From an uncultured beta proteobacterium (GTDB lineage: Bacteria; Pseudomonadota; Gammaproteobacteria; Burkholderiales; Burkholderiaceae), in NCBI GenBank assembly GCA_903892315.1, contig CAITHY010000087.1, forward strand, positions 19,469 to 83,468: DNA of 64,000 nucleotides, given 5' to 3'. Under the pieces are notes generated by a model, which saw nothing but the letters and a program-made list of their open reading frames with translations, made no database searches and was not told the DNA's origin. Shown piece after piece: positions 40,394 through 48,445 of this stretch (positions are counted from its first letter, which is position 1; each line of letters opens with the position of its first letter). The translations under genes and the position numbers were made by a program.

Positions 40394-42178
40394 ATGAATG
40401 CATTCGCTATTCAAAATAGTGACGAGTTATTACTAGAAGAAAAATATCAATTTCTTGAGACGGCCTCAAAAACCAATACTGCCGGCACCATCATCGGCCC
40501 TTTACTCACTGGAATCTTGGTTTTTGAGGAGGCCAATTTAACTGCAATTTTAATTTGGCTAATCTTAATGCTCATCTGCGTAGCATTCAGAGCCTACATG
40601 GTCTTTGTTAAAAATAAAGATCAAAGCCAATCAACGAAACGCAAGATTCTGAACTTGAATGTCGGTGTTTTTTCAGTGACCGCCTGCTGGGGTCTTGGAT
40701 GGCTTATCGTTACACCAACATTGCCCTTTAACCTGCAATGCCTATATCTGCTCATGAGTTCAACAGCAGTTTTTGTTGGGCTGTATGGTTATTCCATTCA
40801 TCGGTCGACATTCTTGTGCTTTGCTGCGCCGATCTTTATTGGGCAATTCATCACCTCCCTCATTCCACCGCTGATGTTTCCTTGGCCGATTCTGATGGGT
40901 GAATTTGCGTTTTCTTTGTACGCAATCAAGATGGCCTCGTATTTTTCTAAATCCTGGGTAAAAACAGTTAGTCTACAAATACAAAATCAGGCTCTCAATA
41001 AAGAACTAGAATCTGAGCGCAATGTAGCCATCGCTGCAAATGTTGCTAAATCGAAATTTATTGCTACCGCTAGCCATGACTTACGACAGCCACTTCATGC
41101 CGTCAATATTTATCTTGATTTACTTGAACCAAATAAACTGAACCCAAAAGATAAAATCAACTTCCTGCAAATTAGAAAAAGTATTCAAACCTTAAACTCA
41201 ATGTTTAAGTCACTGCTAGATTTAAGTAAGCTAGATGCAAATAGTTCAGACAATCTTGAAAAGTCATTCGAACTAATAGAGCTTGTTGGATTTTTATCGA
41301 ACACCTACACCCCCATTGCAACAAATAAGAATTTAGTTCTGCAATTTGATTTTATGAACCTGGGGATTAATGGAGACAAGTTACTTCTACAGCAACTACT
41401 TGGAAATCTAATTTCTAACGCCATTCAATACACGGCCTCTGGATCCATATTGGTCAAACTGTCGTCTAAAAATGATTGTCTTCATGTCTCGATCGAAGAT
41501 ACCGGCTACGGAATTGAACCTGCCCTACTTGATAGAATTTTTGATGAATTTTTTAGGGTTGATAGCACCAGAAATATGCATGATGGTCTTGGACTGGGTC
41601 TTTCGATTGTTAAAAGACTTTGCAAAATATCCGATACCGAGATCACTGTTCAATCAAGCCCAGGGGTTGGAACTACATTCACGCTAAACACTCAATACTC
41701 AGCCCTAGCTTTGCAAGATGAATCGAAATCTTCCACCCACAATGCCTTGCATGATCACTTAAACCCACAAGAGACGCTTTGGGAAACGAAAACCATTGCT
41801 GTATTCGAAGATGATCATACAATTTTTGAAGCCTACAAACAGGCCTTAACCCATAATGGCTTTGCGGTTCTTTCATTATCTGAAAACAGTCAAGACTTAA
41901 TGAAGCAGTTAGCAAATATCAATCAAATTGACTGCATCTTGAGTGATTACCGTCTTGAAACCACGACCGGCGATTTGATCATTCAACAGCTAAGGGATAG
42001 TTTTAGTGTAGATATCCCAGCCATCATTATTACCGCCGATACCTCGCCGCAGCATATTCAACTCTTCAAGGAGCTTGATATTGAAGTGCTCTATAAGCCA
42101 ATTGGCTATAGCGATATTGTCAGCGCAATCAAATTACTACTTAACAAATACCCCCTAAAAATAGAGAGCATCCAATGA
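40394..42178 (+). CDS. Hybrid sensor histidine kinase
   Basis: 594 residues: about six membrane helices in residues 25-190 form the sensor region with no large periplasmic domain; a coiled linker; HisKA with H227 in SHDLRQPLHAV; HATPase with LLGNLISNAIQY, DTGYGI and GLGLGLSIVKRL; and a C-terminal receiver with FEDDHTIF, phosphoacceptor Asp in CILSDYRLE and YKPIGY. The signal is unknown but must be within or near the membrane. Overlaps the next gene by 4 bp. Confidence 0.92.
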   Translation: MNAFAIQNSDELLLEEKYQFLETASKTNTAGTIIGPLLTGILVFEEANLTAILIWLILMLICVAFRAYMVFVKNKDQSQSTKRKILNLNVGVFSVTACWGLGWLIVTPTLPFNLQCLYLLMSSTAVFVGLYGYSIHRSTFLCFAAPIFIGQFITSLIPPLMFPWPILMGEFAFSLYAIKMASYFSKSWVKTVSLQIQNQALNKELESERNVAIAANVAKSKFIATASHDLRQPLHAVNIYLDLLEPNKLNPKDKINFLQIRKSIQTLNSMFKSLLDLSKLDANSSDNLEKSFELIELVGFLSNTYTPIATNKNLVLQFDFMNLGINGDKLLLQQLLGNLISNAIQYTASGSILVKLSSKNDCLHVSIEDTGYGIEPALLDRIFDEFFRVDSTRNMHDGLGLGLSIVKRLCKISDTEITVQSSPGVGTTFTLNTQYSALALQDESKSSTHNALHDHLNPQETLWETKTIAVFEDDHTIFEAYKQALTHNGFAVLSLSENSQDLMKQLANINQIDCILSDYRLETTTGDLIIQQLRDSFSVDIPAIIITADTSPQHIQLFKELDIEVLYKPIGYSDIVSAIKLLLNKYPLKIESIQ

Positions 42179-42882
42179 AAATAATTCAATTTGGTCTGTT
42201 TGTATCCATGGCCTCCTTATTGTGTTTTACAAACGCAAATGCTCAATCTAAAGCCAGCCCTTGGGAGGGCGCATATGGACAGATTGGATTGCTCGGCTAC
42301 GAAAGTTATATCCCTAAAAATGCTAACGGGACAACCACCATTCCCGGTTTAGGCTCATTCTCAAACACCTCAACCGCTAATCATGCAAATGGGCCTGCCG
42401 CTAATATAGGAATTGGCTATAACTTTAGTCTTGGAAAGGACTACCTTCTTGGCGTAGGCGCGTCCCTGTATCCAGGCCATTCCAGATCCGCTAGTTCCAC
42501 CCTAGTCACCACTATTGGCAATATCTCTGTAGTGAAAACGGGCACTTATGATGTGTCCAATGTATTCAGTTTTACCTTAATTCCAGGGTACGTCATTGAT
42601 GAGACCCGCTTGGTATACGCGAAGATTGGTTATGCTGGCTCGACCCTTAACGCAAACTCACCAGGAAACTATCCACAGCAGTCCAACAGAGTGAATGGCA
42701 CTGTTTATGGACTGGGATATAAGCAATTCATTACCGGATCTATTTACGCGTTTGGCGAAGGAAATTACGCTGTGAATAGAGCCAAATCAGTCACTGTAGT
42801 TACCGATAGTGGATCGGTAGTGAACTCCACTGCTAATGCCACTGGTTATGACATTATTTTTGGGATTGGCTACCACTTCTAA
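42175..42882 (+). CDS. Outer membrane beta-barrel protein
   Basis: 235 residues: signal peptide ending TNANAQ, alternating strands (ANIGIGYNFSLGKDYLLGVG, FSFTLIPGYVIDETRLVYAK) and a C-terminal aromatic end IIFGIGYHF recognised by the BAM machinery. Resembles OmpW/porin-family eight-strand barrels. Coupled by ATGA overlap to the kinase gene, so it belongs to the same operon, as sensor accessory or target. Confidence 0.82.
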   Translation: MKIIQFGLFVSMASLLCFTNANAQSKASPWEGAYGQIGLLGYESYIPKNANGTTTIPGLGSFSNTSTANHANGPAANIGIGYNFSLGKDYLLGVGASLYPGHSRSASSTLVTTIGNISVVKTGTYDVSNVFSFTLIPGYVIDETRLVYAKIGYAGSTLNANSPGNYPQQSNRVNGTVYGLGYKQFITGSIYAFGEGNYAVNRAKSVTVVTDSGSVVNSTANATGYDIIFGIGYHF

Positions 42883-42904
42883 AGCCAAACTGATTGATGA
42901 AAAA

Positions 42905-42926
42905 AACCACCCCGAGGGGTGGTTGT
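42905..42926 (+). terminator. Terminator of the two-component operon
   Basis: AACCACCCC/GGGGTGGTT, nine pairs around GA, followed by GTCAAT; A-run on the other side makes it usable for both strands. Confidence 0.75.
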
Positions 42927-43030
42927 CAATATTCAAAAAACCGTCATGGAACTTTGAATAGCTACTAGAACTCATTTATAAAAGCTGTTATCAGGATGAT
43001 GCTTGACCTAGATTAAGCAATCAATAGTGC

Positions 43031-43047
43031 TAGAACTAAAGTACTAG
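43031..43047. promoter_or_regulatory. CTAGAGCTAAAGT motif, copy c
   Basis: TAGAACTAAAGTACTAG. Overlaps the stop of the small secreted gene 43044-43199. Confidence 0.45.
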
Positions 43048-43199
43048 TCCTGGTTTGTGACAGCATTTCCCATAGCATCGGTCTTAACGATCGATGTCAA
43101 AAAACTGTCAGAATCAATCTGGCTTAATGCCGAGGCACTTGCTAAGCCCATTAAAAATGCAGCTAGCGCTACGATTAAATTGATACCAAATCTGTTCAC
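43044..43199 (-). CDS. Small secreted peptide
   Basis: 51 codons from a GTG start with AAAGGGAAA upstream. A signal-like helix (FGINLIVALAAFLMGLAS) is followed by a short mature part SALSQIDSDSFLTSIVKTD. No family known. Motif copies d and e lie 99 and 133 bp upstream of its start, so it may be under the same regulator. Short length lowers certainty. Confidence 0.5.
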   Translation of the reverse strand: MNRFGINLIVALAAFLMGLASASALSQIDSDSFLTSIVKTDAMGNAVTNQD

Positions 43200-43297
43200 T
43201 GAATTTCCCTTTGTAAATAATTAAATAAAGCTAACTCTGTTTAGCTAGCGAGATCTTAATTCAAGAATCTTGATAAATTATTCAAAATAGGTGCTCC

Positions 43298-43348
43298 TAG
43301 AGCCAAAGTATTAGATTAGATATAAAACCTTTAGAGCTAAAGTTTTAT
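43298..43348. promoter_or_regulatory. CTAGAGCTAAAGT motif, tandem copies d and e
   Basis: TAGAGCCAAAGTATTAG (43298-43314) and TAGAGCTAAAGTTTTAT (43332-43348), 34 bp apart start to start, about three helical turns. They lie 65 bp before the 43413 gene and upstream of the divergent 43199 gene. Confidence 0.55.
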
Positions 43349-43412
43349 ATCCAAATGATTTTGAGCTTCTTATGATGAATCATCATCCAGTCATCAACGA
43401 AAGGAATGCCAA

Positions 43413-43589
43413 ATGTTTGCAAAACAAGAGTCAAGTCAGATGGTAAATTTATTCCGAATGATGAATCACCCTCGACTTCATGAGCTAACGCGTGTTCATG
43501 AGTTACCGACTCAAACAGTTGTGCAAAAAGAAATGGTCTCCGTAAGCCAAGTCATGATTACTGAAGTTGGTGTAGCTGCATTAGCGTGA
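43413..43589 (+). CDS. Small soluble protein
   Basis: 58 residues: MFAKQESSQMVNLFRMMNHP, then LHELTRVHELPTQTVVQKEM and a C-terminal VGVAALA. A good ribosome site (AAAGGAA) lies 8 bp upstream. No family recognised. The tandem motif 65 bp upstream, at the same distance as for 39797 and 39520, supports real expression under the response regulator. Confidence 0.55.
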   Translation: MFAKQESSQMVNLFRMMNHPRLHELTRVHELPTQTVVQKEMVSVSQVMITEVGVAALA

Positions 43590-43639
43590 TCTACGCCATC
43601 TATAAACTAATGGGCTTATGAAAAGCCAATATTGAGCAT

Positions 43640-44032
43640 TTATATGAATTCAGATATCTCAATCAAATTTTGATCGGGATCGCGGACATAGATAGAATTG
43701 ATTTTTTGTGTAGCGCCAGTACGGATGACTGGGCCCTCAATGATTGGCCAAGATTCTGAATTGAGTTTATCGATCACCTTTTGAAGTGGGCGATCAGCTA
43801 TAAAACAAAGATCGAGTGAACCTGGTGTTGGAATATCTGCCTTTGGTTCAAATTCCTTACCTCGGATGTGTAAGTTAATTTTTTGATTACCAAAGTTAAA
43901 TGCTTTACGTTCTACCGGAGGAGTGCCGCCAATAAACGACTCCAACTTCATTCCGAGAACGCGAGTATAAAAATCTACGCATTCCGCTTCCTTTGCGGTG
44001 GTGAGCACCAAGTGGTCTAAATGATCAATCAT
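43640..44032 (-). CDS. VOC-family (glyoxalase-fold) protein
   Basis: 130 residues: MIDHLDHLVLTTAKEAECVD start, VLGMKLESF, KINLHIRGKEFEPKA, SLDLCFIADRP and IYVRDPDQNLIEISEF, the metal-binding fold with His7, His and Glu positions of VOC proteins. Likely a lyase, dioxygenase or epimerase for a small carbonyl compound. Last gene of an apparent CoA-transferase / HMG-CoA-lyase operon (14 bp gap), perhaps epimerising its acyl-CoA. Confidence 0.85.
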   Translation of the reverse strand: MIDHLDHLVLTTAKEAECVDFYTRVLGMKLESFIGGTPPVERKAFNFGNQKINLHIRGKEFEPKADIPTPGSLDLCFIADRPLQKVIDKLNSESWPIIEGPVIRTGATQKINSIYVRDPDQNLIEISEFI

Positions 44033-44046
44033 GATTGTTTTCCTGC

Positions 44047-44982
44047 TTATTGCGCACGGCGTAATTCATCTACATAACTTGGCTCTGGATGCAATGTACT
44101 AGTAGTGCCGGCCTTTGCTACCTGCCCAGGAACCTCATGTCCCACAATCTTCGGTAATTCCCTAGCCAGCTGTATCAACTTAGGAATATTCATGCCGGTG
44201 TCATAGCCCATTGCATCGAGCATATGAATGGCATCTTCACTAGAAATATTACCGCTTGCTCCAGGTGCGTATGGGCAACCACCCAAGCCTCCTAACGATC
44301 CGTCAAAGCGAACAATGCCAGACTGGACTGCGGCCAATACATTGGCTAAGCCCATTCCCCTGGTGTTGTGGAAATGCAATGTCAACTGTAGACCAGAGAA
44401 TAGCTTTTGCAAGGAGTCACACATCCTCTTCACTTGATCGGGATTTGCCATACCAGTGGTATCGCAGATGGTCAGGCCTCTTACGCCGAGATCTGCAAAA
44501 CGTCTTGCATAACCCTCAACCACCGCTTGAGACACTTCCCCTTCCATGGGGCAGCCAAAGCAGGTTGATAAGGAAACATTAATGGGTGTTCTTCCATCTA
44601 CGAATGTAATGACCTCCGCTAGACCAGCAAAACTCTTCTCCCTACCCATTCTCAGGTTGGCCAAGTTATGCGTCTCTGAAGTCGACATCACGAGATTAAA
44701 TTCATCAGCCTTTGATTCCAAGGCACGCTCTGCACCCCTTAAATTTGGAACCAAGACGGTGTACTCCACCCCAGGTGCCCGCTTAATTCGCCCCATGACT
44801 TCCTCAGCATCTCGCAGCATCGGAATAGCCTTAGGCGAGGTAAATGAGGTCACCTCAATTTTGGCAAAACCACATTCACTAAGCTCATCAACCAACTTCA
44901 CCTTGTCATCTGTTGGTACAAAATTGGGCTCAATCTGAAAGCCATCGCGCATTACGACATCATTGAAATAAATTCGGGTCAT
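44047..44982 (-). CDS. Hydroxymethylglutaryl-CoA lyase-family enzyme
   Basis: 311-residue HMGL-like TIM barrel: VVMRDGFQIEPNFVPTDDKV at the start (R-D-G-x-Q motif), TSFTSPKAIPML, STCFGCPMEGEVS, LHFHNTRGMGLANV (H-x-H metal site) and GLGGCPYAPGASGN with the catalytic cysteine. Cleaves 3-hydroxy-3-methylglutaryl-CoA or a related tertiary-hydroxy acyl-CoA. The CoA-transferase next door suggests a citramalyl- or similar CoA substrate rather than leucine breakdown. Confidence 0.88.
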   Translation of the reverse strand: MTRIYFNDVVMRDGFQIEPNFVPTDDKVKLVDELSECGFAKIEVTSFTSPKAIPMLRDAEEVMGRIKRAPGVEYTVLVPNLRGAERALESKADEFNLVMSTSETHNLANLRMGREKSFAGLAEVITFVDGRTPINVSLSTCFGCPMEGEVSQAVVEGYARRFADLGVRGLTICDTTGMANPDQVKRMCDSLQKLFSGLQLTLHFHNTRGMGLANVLAAVQSGIVRFDGSLGGLGGCPYAPGASGNISSEDAIHMLDAMGYDTGMNIPKLIQLARELPKIVGHEVPGQVAKAGTTSTLHPEPSYVDELRRAQ

Positions 44983-45023
44983 AGTCTTCTATTGCTCTTT
45001 TGATTGATTCTATTTTTGAGGTT

Positions 45024-46217
45024 TTATTTAGTAAAAGCAATGCCGCGTTCTTTTAAAGAGGCTATCTGATCATTACTTAAACCAATACTCTTTAAGATTT
45101 CATCGGTATTCTGACCAATGTCTGGGGCAAGCGTCTTAATGGACCCTGGTGTGCGAGATAACTTCGGAATCACACCAGGTACATCTAACTTCGTGCCATC
45201 TGACATCTGAATTGTTTGAATATTTTCTCGAGCTTTGTAGTGCGGATCATTTGCAATATCAGCAACGGTGTAAATTCGACCGGCAGGTACTGCTACGGAA
45301 TCTAATGCCTCTAATGCCTTGGTGGTGCTGACTGTTTTAGTCCACTCACCAATAGCTTGATCAAGCTCGGCCACTCGTTTGACGCGACCATCATTGTTTT
45401 CTAGCTGTGGGTCATTACCCAAGTCATCGCGCCCAATGACTGTCATCAAGCGCTTGAATATGCTATCGCCATTACCAGCAACCAATACATAACCGCCATC
45501 TGCGCACTGATAGGCATTGGTTGGGGCAATGCCAGGCAAGGCGCTACCCGCCGCTTGGCGCACCTCACCAAAAGCACTGTATTCAGGCAAGAGGCTTTCC
45601 ATACAATTAAAGACTGCTTCATACAATGCAATATCAATGATCTGACCTTTGCCACTGTTATGCCGCTCCTGTAGTGCTAGTAAGATGCCGATCACACCGT
45701 GTAATGAGGCTAAGGTATCGCCGATGCTGATGCCTACACGAACTGGTACTCGTCCTGGCTCAGCAGTAAGGTGACGCAAACCACCCATGGCTTCTGCAAC
45801 AACACCAAATCCTGGTTTATCTCTGTACGGGCCAGTTTGACCATAACCGCTAATACGCAGAACAATGAGCTTAGGATTGAGTTCTAATAATTTTTCTGGG
45901 TCAAGACCCCAACCCTCTAAGGTTCCAGGGCGAAAGTTTTCGATCAATACATCTGCTTCTTTAACTAGCGTCCTGACAATGTCTTGGGCTTCTGGTTTTC
46001 TTAAATCCAAGGAGAGGGATTTTTTATTGCGTGATTGCACTTGCCACCAAACTGAAGTGCCCTCTTTTAGAAGACGCCATTTACGCAATGCATCACCGTC
46101 TTTAGGTGGTTCAATTTTGATGACATCAGCCCCAAAATCCGCCAAGGTTTTAGCAGCAAATGGTCCGGCAATCAGCTGTCCCATCTCTACGACTTTTAAC
46201 TTTGATAACGGCTCCAT
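45024..46217 (-). CDS. CaiB/BaiF (family III) CoA-transferase
   Basis: 397 residues from the ATG at 46217, chosen for AGGGG just upstream. LKVVEMGQLIAGPFAAKTLADFGADVIKIEPP (in parts) is the family start; the catalytic aspartate lies near 170 in VRVGISIGDTLASLHG; and LDLRKPEAQDIV and ENFRPGTLE are conserved. Moves CoA between carboxylic acids. Divergent from a LysR gene which probably controls this operon. Confidence 0.9.
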   Translation of the reverse strand: MEPLSKLKVVEMGQLIAGPFAAKTLADFGADVIKIEPPKDGDALRKWRLLKEGTSVWWQVQSRNKKSLSLDLRKPEAQDIVRTLVKEADVLIENFRPGTLEGWGLDPEKLLELNPKLIVLRISGYGQTGPYRDKPGFGVVAEAMGGLRHLTAEPGRVPVRVGISIGDTLASLHGVIGILLALQERHNSGKGQIIDIALYEAVFNCMESLLPEYSAFGEVRQAAGSALPGIAPTNAYQCADGGYVLVAGNGDSIFKRLMTVIGRDDLGNDPQLENNDGRVKRVAELDQAIGEWTKTVSTTKALEALDSVAVPAGRIYTVADIANDPHYKARENIQTIQMSDGTKLDVPGVIPKLSRTPGSIKTLAPDIGQNTDEILKSIGLSNDQIASLKERGIAFTK

Positions 46218-46330
46218 CACATCCCCTGAAATATGCATTTGTGTCAATTTACCCTTCTTCATAATGGCTGAAAATTGCTATTTAGTGGCATAACCTTCTC
46301 ATTTTGCGAAGGCATGGTTAGAATAAGCCC

Positions 46331-47245
46331 ATGAAATCGCCGCTAAACCCCGCCCGAGTTGACTTTGTTACCCTCAAGCTATTCTGCTCTATTGTCCAAT
46401 CTGGCAGCATTACCAAGGGTGCCAGCGAGTGTCATTTAGCTCTTTCTGCTGCCAGTAGGCGGATTTCTGAGTTCGAAGAAACGGTAGGGATGGCGCTACT
46501 CGACCGATCGGTTAAAGGCGTCACACTGACTCATGCCGGTCATGCAGTAATGCAGCACGCCCTTCGCTTATTTCAGGGCTTTGAACAACTAAGTAATGAA
46601 TTAGGTGAATACTCCAAAGGAGCAAAGGGACACGTTAGGCTTTGGGCCAATATGTCCGCCTTAACTGAGTTCCTGCCCTCCGCCTTAGCGAGCTTCTTAA
46701 AGACTTATCCAGAAATCCAAGTTGAAGTTGAAGAGCAACTCAGCGGCGATATTGTTAGAGCACTCATGGACGGTATTGCAGACATTGGTGTATTTGCTGA
46801 AGGTCCTATAACTACTGGGCTAGATACACGCATTATGGGCAGTGACCAGCTTGTCGTTGCTTGCAGTAAAACCCATCCACTTAGCAAAAGAAAAAGTATT
46901 ACTTTCGAGGAGGCCCTGCAATACGATTTCGTAGGCCTCAATAGAGGAAGTTCATTGCTTGAACTCACCTCTCGCAGCGCCGAGAAACTGGGCAAGCAAA
47001 TGAGTTTGCGGATACAGGTTAGAAGCTATGACGCCATGTGCCAAATGATTGCAGTCAATTTGGGTGTTGGGGTACTACCCATCCAAGCTTGTGCAGCACA
47101 AATCAAGGCGATGGACCTTAAGGTCATTGAGCTAGAAGATTCATGGGCAAAAAGAAACTTATTAGTAGCGACAAAGGCGGGTATCAATCACTCGCCAGCA
47201 ACCAGCCTACTAAGCCAGCATCTACTTGAGCTACCTCAGAGCTAG
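46331..47245 (+). CDS. LysR-family regulator of the adjacent CoA-transferase operon
   Basis: 304 residues: winged helix (TLKLFCSIVQSGSITKGASE, LALSAASRRISEFEE) and effector domain (IADIGVFAEGP, GVLPIQACAAQ). Starts 113 bp from the divergent CoA-transferase start; LysR proteins commonly control the divergent neighbour. Stop overlaps the GST gene by 4 bp. Confidence 0.88.
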   Translation: MKSPLNPARVDFVTLKLFCSIVQSGSITKGASECHLALSAASRRISEFEETVGMALLDRSVKGVTLTHAGHAVMQHALRLFQGFEQLSNELGEYSKGAKGHVRLWANMSALTEFLPSALASFLKTYPEIQVEVEEQLSGDIVRALMDGIADIGVFAEGPITTGLDTRIMGSDQLVVACSKTHPLSKRKSITFEEALQYDFVGLNRGSSLLELTSRSAEKLGKQMSLRIQVRSYDAMCQMIAVNLGVGVLPIQACAAQIKAMDLKVIELEDSWAKRNLLVATKAGINHSPATSLLSQHLLELPQS

Positions 47246-47853
47246 TCGACCCATATTGGATGCTTATGCATCACCGAATGAAATAATTCAGATTCAAGAT
47301 GCTCAGCAAGCCATCTTTTGACAGCAGGCATGGGTAGCTTTTCAAACCCGCCTGGATTAACCATTGAAAACTGTCTAATAAATGGGAAGATGGCAATATC
47401 TACCCAAGTTAATCTACTGCCCAACAGGTATTGGGAGTGTTGCAGCACCCGCTCCATTGGTATCAACATGAGTTGCAATGCGTCCTCAAGAACTCCCTCT
47501 GAATCTAACTCCGGAAATCGATTAGGATATTTGTATTGGTCTAGCAGGATCTTAAATGGCCCATCATTTTTTTCAATCCAAGCATTGGCAATAGACTCAT
47601 CAACATCTGTCCACCCATGAGGGTCAGACTGCATCAATGCCCAGTGCAGAATCTCCAGGCTTTGATCTAAAACGAGATCATCCATACGTAAAACAGGGAC
47701 CGTTCCCTTGGGAGAAATCTGTAACATCGATTGCGGCTTATTGCGCAATTCAATCTCGCGGTGTTCAACCTGAATGCCTGCATACTTCAATGCCATACGG
47801 GCTCGCATGGCATATGGGCAACGCCGGTATGAATACAAGACGGGCATTAACAA
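47242..47853 (-). CDS. Glutathione S-transferase
   Basis: 203 residues: thioredoxin-like N-terminal domain with LYSYRRCPYAMRARMALKYAG, where CPYA resembles the CPYC/CPYS active site of omega/beta-like GSTs, KGTVPVLRMDD (cis-Pro) and DQSLEILHWA (glutathione contact); helical C-terminal domain with LTWVDIAIFPFIRQF. Conjugates or reduces electrophiles with glutathione. Confidence 0.9.
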   Translation of the reverse strand: MLMPVLYSYRRCPYAMRARMALKYAGIQVEHREIELRNKPQSMLQISPKGTVPVLRMDDLVLDQSLEILHWALMQSDPHGWTDVDESIANAWIEKNDGPFKILLDQYKYPNRFPELDSEGVLEDALQLMLIPMERVLQHSQYLLGSRLTWVDIAIFPFIRQFSMVNPGGFEKLPMPAVKRWLAEHLESELFHSVMHKHPIWVD

Positions 47854-48165
47854 TTAATAAGTGACTCGTTGCCAACCACTTGGGCAGGCCTGTGTTTGCG
47901 GGTAGTACAGACCATTCTCAGGGCAATAGGCGGCAGTTTCAGGCTGTTGCAGGTAAACGTATTGTGGCGCGTAATAAACACGGGGAGGCCGATAGTACGC
48001 ATTGGCAACCGCAACCCCTGCAACGGCACCAACCGCAAAAGGTGCCCAGCCACCACGCCAACCGCCATATCCACCGTACCAACCTCTACCGCCATGAGCG
48101 CTGGCTGACGTAGCCATGCCTGCAAGCATGATTCCTGTCAGCAGGCTGATTAGTATCTTTCTCAT
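47854..48165 (-). CDS. Secreted Gly/Tyr-rich protein
   Basis: 103 residues from the ATG at 48165 (GGAGG six bases upstream). Signal peptide (ILISLLTGIMLAGMATSASA), then GGRGWYGGYGGWRGGWAPF, a hydrophobic glycine stretch (VGAVAGVAVANAYY), and a C-terminal part with CPENGLYYPQTQACPSGWQ, where two cysteines probably pair. Common small envelope protein type of Burkholderiales; role unknown. Ends next to the GST stop. Confidence 0.68.
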   Translation of the reverse strand: MRKILISLLTGIMLAGMATSASAHGGRGWYGGYGGWRGGWAPFAVGAVAGVAVANAYYRPPRVYYAPQYVYLQQPETAAYCPENGLYYPQTQACPSGWQRVTY

Positions 48166-48284
48166 ATAGACCTCCATTTATAAAGGCATTAAGCCCTTTC
48201 TTACATAACGGATCAGCCTGAAGGAGGGTTGACGATCTGATATTAAATACTTTCTTAGGTATTTATGTATAGACCGATGGTTTT

Positions 48285-48440
48285 TTAGGGGAGCTTTTTC
48301 TTCCTACAAGCTTCAGAGCAGTATTTGACCGATTCCCAATTTTTGGCCCAGGATTTTCTCCAAGTCATTTCTTTTTTACAGACAATGCAAATCTTGCTTG
48401 GGAGAAAGCGCTTATTACCTTTATGCGATGCTTTTATCAT
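48285..48440 (-). CDS. DUF2256 zinc-finger-like protein
   Basis: 51 codons: basic N-terminus, KICIVCKKEMTWRKSWAKNW and KYCSEACRKKKL, giving C-x2-C and C-x3-C pairs that probably bind zinc. This is the DUF2256 pattern, often found next to the photolyase-like gene present here (5 bp upstream). Too short for many gene finders. Confidence 0.8.
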   Translation of the reverse strand: MIKASHKGNKRFLPSKICIVCKKEMTWRKSWAKNWESVKYCSEACRKKKLP

Positions 48441-48445
48441 AATCT

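Noticed and set aside
42787..42975. Minus-strand open frame overlapping the outer membrane protein, about 60 bp from motif copy c.
   Set aside because: No ribosome site, antisense to a clear gene and across its terminator.
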